Origin: Bacteroides sp.
Lineage (GTDB): Bacteria > Bacteroidota > Bacteroidia > Bacteroidales > Muribaculaceae
Length of the DNA: 64,000 nucleotides
Direction: 5' to 3'
Assembly (NCBI GenBank): GCA_014802265.1
Contig: JAAVCP010000013.1
Coordinates: 62,001-126,000 of the forward strand
Shown here: positions 57,722 through 64,000 of the stretch, one piece after another
Layout of the letters: every line of letters starts with the position of its first letter
Position numbering within the stretch: the stretch's first letter is position 1
Notes under the pieces: generated by a model
What the model was told of the DNA's origin: nothing
The model's input: only the letters and a program-made list of their open reading frames with translations
Database searches by the model: none
Program-made: the position numbers and the translations under genes

Positions 57722-59827
57722 ATGAACAAATTAGCAATGACAATGGGCAGTCTTATTCTACCTTTGGCTCTTACAGGATGCCAAGGAGCTGCCGGAACGT
57801 CTTCCGACAAGGTCATTGAGAAGCCTGAAGTGCAAATCACTAACGGTATGCTCACCCCCGAAGTATTGGAAGCGTTTGGAAGAATTTCGGGTGCTATTCC
57901 ATCTCCTGATGGAAGCAAGATTATTTTCACACTTGCTTATGAAAGCATTGAAGAAAATAAATCAAATGCAGAGATTTATTCAATAGATGCTGACGGTCAG
58001 AACATGAAACGTTTGACCACTACAGCTTCATCTGAGTCAAATCTACGTTGGATAGACGGTGGCAATAAGATCGCTTTTCTTCGCAAAGATGATAAGACTG
58101 GTAAGACCCAGGTTCATGTAATGAATGTTGACGGCTCAGGAGTGAAATGTCTAACAGCGGTAGAAAACGGCATAGAATGCTTTGAAATTTCACCTGATGA
58201 ATCTAAAATTATCTACGGTTCTCCAATAGATCCCTATAATAAGAACGAAGATCTCTTCAAAGATATTCCCAAGACTTCCGGACGTGTAGTAGACGATCTA
58301 ATGTATAAACATTGGGATGAGTGGGTAACTCAGATTCCACATCCATTTATAGCCGACTTCTCCACGAGTAATGTTTCAAATGCTATAGACATTATGGAGG
58401 GTGAGCCATTTGAATGTCCGATGCGTCCTTTTGGTGGTGCTGATGCTTTTGCATGGGCTCCTGACAGTAAATCGCTAATTTACGTGTCTCGTAAGCTAAA
58501 AGGCATGGACTATGCTTTCTCCACTAATAGTGATCTCTATCTATATGACCTCGCTGCTAAGACTACTGTTAATCTGACAGAAGGGATTATGGGTTATGAC
58601 ACTGATCCTAAATTCTCACCTGACGGCAAATCAGTCGCTTGGCTCTCAATGGAAACTGCAAAATTTGAGAGCGATAAAAAACGCTTGATGGTTATGGATA
58701 TAGCTTCCAAAGAGAAACGAGATCTGACGGCAAACTGGGACTATTGGCCCGAACAAATTGAATGGGCTAAAAATGGTAGTTCTATCTGGTTTACCGGTTA
58801 TTATCAGGGTGTAGCTCCTGTCTTTACTATTGATGTAAACACATGTGCTATTGATACTATCGCCACAGGCGTATGTGATTTTGAGGGTGTTACTCCGGTG
58901 GCTGACAACGCTGCTATTGCTCTGCGTCATTCTATGAGTTATCCTAATGAGATTTGTCTCGTTAGCAAAGATGGTGTTAAGGAGCTTACATCAGTAAATA
59001 AAGATCTTCTTTCACAACTTAAGATGGGAGAAGTGAAGAAAGTAATGGTTCCCACCACCGACGGTAAGGAGATGACCACTTGGGTAATTCTTCCACCTGA
59101 TTTTGATCCCAATAAGAAATATCCTGCAATTCTATATTGTCAGGGTGGTCCGCAGCAGGCTGTAAGCCAGTTCTGGAGCTATCGTTGGAACTTCATGATT
59201 ATGGCAGCCAACGGGTATATTGTCATTGCACCCAACCGTCGCGGACTTCCGGGCTTCGGAACAGCATGGAACCGACAGATTTCAGGTGATTACGGTGGTC
59301 AGAATATGAAAGATTATCTTGCTGCCGTTGACTATATGGCAAAAGAACCATATGTTGACGAAAAACATATCGGTGCAGCAGGTGCAAGTTATGGTGGATT
59401 CTCCGTTTATTGGCTTGCCGGACATCATGAAGGCAGATTTGCCGCTCTCGTAGCTCATGCAGGAATCTTCAATATTGAAGCGCAATACCTTGAGACAGAA
59501 GAAATGTGGTTTGCTGACTTTGATCTTGGCGGTCCGTATTGGGATAAGAATAATGCAATCGCACAACGTACCTATGCCAATTCTCCCCATAGATTTGTCA
59601 ATGAATGGACAGCTCCTATTCTCGTAACTGTAGGTGAACTTGATTATAGAATTCTTGCTTCACAAGGTATGATGGCATTTAATGCTGCCAAGATGCACGG
59701 TCTTGAGGCTGAGATGCTTGTATTCCCTGATGAAAACCACTGGGTACTCCAGCCTCAGAATGCCATACTTTGGCAGAGAGTATTCTTCAGATTCCTTGAT
59801 AAATATCTGAAAGAAAATAAGCAATAA
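57722..59827 (+). CDS. S9-family prolyl oligopeptidase, lipoprotein
   Basis: Lipobox LPLALTGC; WD40-like propeller; catalytic GAAGASYGGFSVYWLAGHH, VTVGELDYRI and FPDENHWVLQPQN. Confidence 0.93.
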   Translation: MNKLAMTMGSLILPLALTGCQGAAGTSSDKVIEKPEVQITNGMLTPEVLEAFGRISGAIPSPDGSKIIFTLAYESIEENKSNAEIYSIDADGQNMKRLTTTASSESNLRWIDGGNKIAFLRKDDKTGKTQVHVMNVDGSGVKCLTAVENGIECFEISPDESKIIYGSPIDPYNKNEDLFKDIPKTSGRVVDDLMYKHWDEWVTQIPHPFIADFSTSNVSNAIDIMEGEPFECPMRPFGGADAFAWAPDSKSLIYVSRKLKGMDYAFSTNSDLYLYDLAAKTTVNLTEGIMGYDTDPKFSPDGKSVAWLSMETAKFESDKKRLMVMDIASKEKRDLTANWDYWPEQIEWAKNGSSIWFTGYYQGVAPVFTIDVNTCAIDTIATGVCDFEGVTPVADNAAIALRHSMSYPNEICLVSKDGVKELTSVNKDLLSQLKMGEVKKVMVPTTDGKEMTTWVILPPDFDPNKKYPAILYCQGGPQQAVSQFWSYRWNFMIMAANGYIVIAPNRRGLPGFGTAWNRQISGDYGGQNMKDYLAAVDYMAKEPYVDEKHIGAAGASYGGFSVYWLAGHHEGRFAALVAHAGIFNIEAQYLETEEMWFADFDLGGPYWDKNNAIAQRTYANSPHRFVNEWTAPILVTVGELDYRILASQGMMAFNAAKMHGLEAEMLVFPDENHWVLQPQNAILWQRVFFRFLDKYLKENKQ

Positions 59828-59996
59828 TTTTAATATTGATCATATTTTTCAGAGGGTTAGGCAAGTTGTCTAATCCTCTGTTTTATACCTATAGATAGGT
59901 ATTTTTAAATTTATTCTTAATCTAATATAAATTAAGATTACAAAAAATATTAATTTTGTAAGATATTTAAATGAATATACTCTAATAGATTCATTA

Positions 59997-62441
59997 ATGA
60001 GACTTTCAGATTTATTGCCGGGGCAAACCGGTGTGATTACTAAGATATTAGGACACGGTGCATTCCGCAAGCGTGTAATGGAAATGGGATTTGTAAGGGG
60101 AAGAGAAGTAACTATGGTGCTTAATGCTCCGCTACAAGATCCTGTGAAATACAGTCTTATGGACTATGAAGTATCCCTCCGTAAAGCAGAAGCGGAACTC
60201 ATAGAAATTATTCCCACAAAAGACCGGGATAAAAAAATAGAGTATAAGCATAACACTGATAGTGAAAAAATATCTAATCATAATCAAAATGTAAGTGAAG
60301 ATAAAATAATCAACATTGCCTTAATAGGAAATCCCAACTGCGGTAAGACTTCACTTTTTAATATCGTTTCTGGTGCGCATGAACATGTAGGGAATTATGC
60401 CGGAGTCACAGTAGGGGCAAAAGAAGGTACTCTTAAATATAAGGGCTACCAATTTAATGTGGTAGATTTGCCGGGCACATATTCTCTGTCAGCTTATTCT
60501 CCTGAAGAACTATATGTGATGAGGTATCTTCAGGATCAAACTCCCGATGTGATTGTAAATGTGGTAGTTGCTTCTAACTTAGAAAGGAATCTGTATCTCA
60601 CCACCGAACTTATCGACATGAACCGAAGCATGGTTATTGCTCTGAATATGTATGATGAGTTGGAAAGAAGTAAAACTACATTAGAATATGAGCAATTAGG
60701 AAAAATGTTAGGTGTGCCAATTGTGCCCACAAAAGCATCAACCGGTTGGGGGGTCAATAAACTGCTTGACACTATCATTCAGGTGTATGAGATGAAAAAT
60801 CCTGATACACGCCATATCCATATCAAAATGCGTCCGGAAGTAGAAGAGGCAGTCAGGGAATTGGTGGATAGTATTAAGGCAGACTCTTCTCTGTCTCCCA
60901 AATTTGCCCCACGTTATCTTGCCATCAAGATGCTTGAAAAAGATCCGGAAGTAGAAGGAATGCTTTCTGACAACTCTAATTATTCCAAATGGGTAGAAAT
61001 TCGCGACAGACATAATGCTCTTATTGAAAAGGAACTTGGTGATGATGCTAATTCCGTTATAGCTTCAGAAAAATATGGGTTTATACAAGGAGCCCTTGCG
61101 GAAACTTTATCAGGAGGTGAAATAAAAAAAGAAGAAACCACTAAAATAATTGACACACTTGTCACAAACAAACTATTCGGCTTCCCTCTTTTCATTCTTG
61201 TAATGTGCCTTATGTTCTGGGCTACCTTCCAGGTTGGAGCATATCCCATGGAATGGATTGAGATGCTCGTGGCTTGGATTTCCGGAGAGATAGGTAAGTT
61301 TATGTCTGACGGACCTTTAAAAGATCTTATTCTTGACGGTGTGATTGGAGGCGTCGGTGGTGTAATAGTATTCCTGCCGAATATTCTTATTCTCTATGCA
61401 TTCATATCCTTTATGGAGGATTCGGGGTATATGGCAAGAGTGGCGTTTATCATGGATAAGCTTATGCATAAAATGGGATTGCATGGGAAATCATTTATCC
61501 CTCTTGTAATGGGATTCGGCTGCAATGTGCCTGCCATAATGTCAACCAGAATTATTGAAAGTAAATCAAGCCGCCTTATTACCATATTAATAAATCCCTT
61601 TATCAGTTGCTCTGCAAGAATTCCATTATATATTCTACTGGCAGGAGCTTTCTTCCCTACACATGGCACCTGGGTATTTGCGGGACTATATTTACTTGGA
61701 GTTGTAGTGGCAGTTGTGACAGCACGGATTCTTAGGAAATTCTGGTTTAAGAAAGATGAAACTCCTTTCGTTATGGAATTGCCCCCATATCGCATTCCTA
61801 CTGCTAAGGCGACAATAAGAAACATGTGGGCTAAGGCTAAACAGTATCTTCAAAAGATGGGTGGGTTGATTCTTGTGGCATCAATTATTATCTGGGCTCT
61901 ATCCTATTTCCCGAGATATGACGTAGCCGATGTGCCTCAGGAATATATGACAACAGCTATGGCAGATATGCCTCAAAGTACTTTAGCTGACAATACACTT
62001 GAAGAAATTAAGGAGATAATAGCACACGAATATCAGCAAGAACACTCTATTTTGGGTAATATCGGAAAATTTGTACAACCTATTATGAGTCCTATGGATT
62101 TGGGTTGGGAAAGCTGTTGTTCGCTTATTGCCGGCTGTGCTGCCAAGGAAGTGGTAGTGTCCACTCTCAGTGTGCTGTATGTGGGGGATGATGATGCAGA
62201 ACTGTTGTCAGAAAGATTATCTACTCCATCAAAAGTAACAGGTAAAGCTCCATTTAATCCAGCCACTGCAATAGCATTTATGGTTTTCGTACTTTTATAC
62301 TTCCCATGTATTGCCTCAATAGTGGCGATTGTAAAAGAAACCGGTTCTTGGAAATATGGTGTATTTTCAATTCTATACAATACTGGGCTTGCTTGGATTC
62401 TTTCATTAATAGCCTATCGAATCGCGCTACTATTTATGTGA
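59997..62441 (+). CDS. feoB: Ferrous iron transporter with FeoA domain fused to FeoB
   Basis: N-terminal FeoA-like MRLSDLLPGQTGVITKILGHGAFRKRVMEMGFVRGREVTMV; then IALIGNPNCGKTSLFNIVSGAHEHVGNYAGVTV, DLPGTYSLSAYSPEE and FeoB membrane domain. Confidence 0.94.
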   Translation: MRLSDLLPGQTGVITKILGHGAFRKRVMEMGFVRGREVTMVLNAPLQDPVKYSLMDYEVSLRKAEAELIEIIPTKDRDKKIEYKHNTDSEKISNHNQNVSEDKIINIALIGNPNCGKTSLFNIVSGAHEHVGNYAGVTVGAKEGTLKYKGYQFNVVDLPGTYSLSAYSPEELYVMRYLQDQTPDVIVNVVVASNLERNLYLTTELIDMNRSMVIALNMYDELERSKTTLEYEQLGKMLGVPIVPTKASTGWGVNKLLDTIIQVYEMKNPDTRHIHIKMRPEVEEAVRELVDSIKADSSLSPKFAPRYLAIKMLEKDPEVEGMLSDNSNYSKWVEIRDRHNALIEKELGDDANSVIASEKYGFIQGALAETLSGGEIKKEETTKIIDTLVTNKLFGFPLFILVMCLMFWATFQVGAYPMEWIEMLVAWISGEIGKFMSDGPLKDLILDGVIGGVGGVIVFLPNILILYAFISFMEDSGYMARVAFIMDKLMHKMGLHGKSFIPLVMGFGCNVPAIMSTRIIESKSSRLITILINPFISCSARIPLYILLAGAFFPTHGTWVFAGLYLLGVVVAVVTARILRKFWFKKDETPFVMELPPYRIPTAKATIRNMWAKAKQYLQKMGGLILVASIIIWALSYFPRYDVADVPQEYMTTAMADMPQSTLADNTLEEIKEIIAHEYQQEHSILGNIGKFVQPIMSPMDLGWESCCSLIAGCAAKEVVVSTLSVLYVGDDDAELLSERLSTPSKVTGKAPFNPATAIAFMVFVLLYFPCIASIVAIVKETGSWKYGVFSILYNTGLAWILSLIAYRIALLFM

Positions 62442-62472
62442 TTTTTATGTAAAGTATCTGAAGAAGAATCCA

Positions 62473-62531
62473 TTAATTATGAAAAATCAGCCGTAGCAAT
62501 TAATTGCTACGGCTGATTTTTCATAATTAAT
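62473..62531. terminator. Bidirectional terminator, near-perfect zero-loop palindrome
   Basis: attaattatgaaaaatcagccgtagcaatt|aattgctacggctgattttcataattaat, one-base bulge, between convergent feoB and clpC. Confidence 0.78.
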
Positions 62532-62532
62532 C

Positions 62533-64000
62533 TTATTCCTTTGGAGCTTCAGTAGATTTGATCTCTTCATCTAATGATTTATACTCCAATTTAGGCTTCT
62601 CATCACCCTCATCGAAAGTAACAAGAACTTTACCCCCGATTTTTCCTTCAGAATTCAGCTGGAGCATGAGTTCCGCAAGTTCATCTTCAAGATATTTCTG
62701 AATTGCTCGTTTAAGTGGACGAGCCCCGAAATTCTTGTCATAACCCTTATTGGCTATAAACTCCTTCGCGCTATCGGTCAATTCCAATTTGAAGCCAAGC
62801 TTTTCAATTCTTGAATAGAAATCTTTAAGTTCAATGTCAATAATCTTAAAGATAGCCTCTTTGTCAAGCTGGTCAAACATTATTATATCATCAACCCTAT
62901 TAAGGAATTCTGGAGAGAAAGCTTTGTTAAGAGCCTTGGAAATAACTCCATGCGCCTGTTCCTTTGACACTGTCTCAGTATTAAAACCGATTCCTGTGCC
63001 AAAGTCTTTCAACTGACGGGAGCCAACATTGCTGGTCATAATGAGGATAGTGTTCTTGAAGTCAATCTTTCTGCCAAGTGAGTCAGTAAGTCTTCCTTCA
63101 TCCATCACTTGAAGCAATAGATTGAAAACATCAGGATGAGCCTTCTCAATCTCATCAAGAAGCACGACTGAATATGGATGACGACGCACTTTTTCAGTCA
63201 ACTGACCACCCTCTTCATATCCCACATATCCCGGAGGTGCACCTACAAGTCTTGACACTGTGAATTTTTCCATATATTCACTCATGTCCATACGAACCAG
63301 AGCATCCTTTGAATCAAATAGATATTCGGCAATCTTTTTTGCAAGGTGTGTCTTACCTACACCTGTGGGACCAAGGAACATAAATGTTCCAATTGGCTTG
63401 TCGGGATCTTTCAATCCGATACGATTACGCTGTATAGCTTTAACCACTTTCTTAATTGCATCGTCTTGGCCAATTACAGCGCCTTCAAGCATTTTACCCA
63501 TTTCCAGCAGGCGTGTGCCTTCTGCTTGAGCAATCCTCTGAGTTGGCACACCGGTCATCATAGCAACAACTTCAGCCACCTTGTCTTCATCCACTTCCTG
63601 CCGTTCTGTGTCAAGACGTTTCTCCCAGTTTGCTTTAGCCTCTTCCAATTCGGCTTTTTTACGGGTCTCCTTATCGCGTAACGATGCTGCAAGCTCAAAG
63701 TTTTGACTACGTGCAGCAGCCAGCTTCTGCTGGGTGGTCTCATCAACTTCCTTTTCAAGACGCTCAATTTCTTCGGGAACCACAATGTTGGTTATATGTA
63801 CCCTTGAACCTGCCTCATCAAGTGCATCAAGAGCCTTATCAGGGAAATTACGATCACTTACGTAACGTTCAGTCAGATCAACACAAGCCTGAAGTGCCTC
63901 ATCTGTGAAATTTACATTATGGTGATCTTCATATTTACCTTTTACTTGGCGTAGAATCTCAAGTGTCTCTTCAGGAGAAGTCGGATCAACCATCACTTTC
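62533..64000 (-). CDS. clpC: ATP-dependent Clp protease ATP-binding subunit ClpC (runs off the right edge)
   Basis: GVPTQRIAQAEGTRLLEMGKMLEGAVIGQDDAIKKVVKAIQRNRIGLKDPDKPIGTFMFLGPTGVGKTHLAKKIAEYLF; UVR-like motif QKLAAARSQNFELAASLRDKE; no start inside the window. Confidence 0.95.
   Translation of the reverse strand, partial: KVMVDPTSPEETLEILRQVKGKYEDHHNVNFTDEALQACVDLTERYVSDRNFPDKALDALDEAGSRVHITNIVVPEEIERLEKEVDETTQQKLAAARSQNFELAASLRDKETRKKAELEEAKANWEKRLDTERQEVDEDKVAEVVAMMTGVPTQRIAQAEGTRLLEMGKMLEGAVIGQDDAIKKVVKAIQRNRIGLKDPDKPIGTFMFLGPTGVGKTHLAKKIAEYLFDSKDALVRMDMSEYMEKFTVSRLVGAPPGYVGYEEGGQLTEKVRRHPYSVVLLDEIEKAHPDVFNLLLQVMDEGRLTDSLGRKIDFKNTILIMTSNVGSRQLKDFGTGIGFNTETVSKEQAHGVISKALNKAFSPEFLNRVDDIIMFDQLDKEAIFKIIDIELKDFYSRIEKLGFKLELTDSAKEFIANKGYDKNFGARPLKRAIQKYLEDELAELMLQLNSEGKIGGKVLVTFDEGDEKPKLEYKSLDEEIKSTEAPKE

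Noticed and set aside
1-64000. CRISPR array, tRNA, rRNA, retron or DGR
   Set aside because: No regularly spaced repeats, tRNA cloverleaf, rRNA segment, reverse transcriptase or variable/template repeat pair was seen while reading the window. A covariance-model scan was not possible.

Overview
This 64-kb AT-rich window looks chromosomal and Bacteroidota-like, probably Bacteroidales. That assignment is inferred from TAnnTTTG -7 promoter boxes, gene content, EtfBA/acyl-CoA dehydrogenase and a FeoA-FeoB fusion. Most of it is densely packed core genes: coaBC (partial), dnaN, rpsF-rpsR-rplI, etfBA-acd, an ABC exporter, rarA, serC-serA, copA, rsfS-ftsH, an aromatic/methionine biosynthesis run (aroG/CM, aminotransferase, pheA, metH, metF, patB-like, metB-like), uvrB, ygiQ, an S9 peptidase, feoAB and clpC (partial). 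Accessory content includes GH2, GH53 and GH51 glycoside hydrolases, a TonB-dependent-receptor-like barrel beside a membrane-anchored LuxR-type HTH protein, a nitroreductase lipoprotein and a macrodomain-like protein. I found no rRNA, tRNA, CRISPR array, intact IS element or recognisable defence island. The items most worth a second look are: (i) a four-module flavin reductase-rubredoxin-rubrerythrin-rubredoxin fusion; (ii) a perfect 48-bp zero-spacer palindrome abutting the GH51 start codon; (iii) a diverged pair of dispersed ~70-bp intergenic repeats, each directly downstream of a minus-strand gene; (iv) a CopA with a complete CopZ-like domain at its C-terminus that has its own in-frame Met; and (v) several gene remnants: an internally deleted cstA, a P-loop stub, and a 1.4-kb decayed region. 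I cannot demonstrate a wholly new biological system from sequence reading alone.
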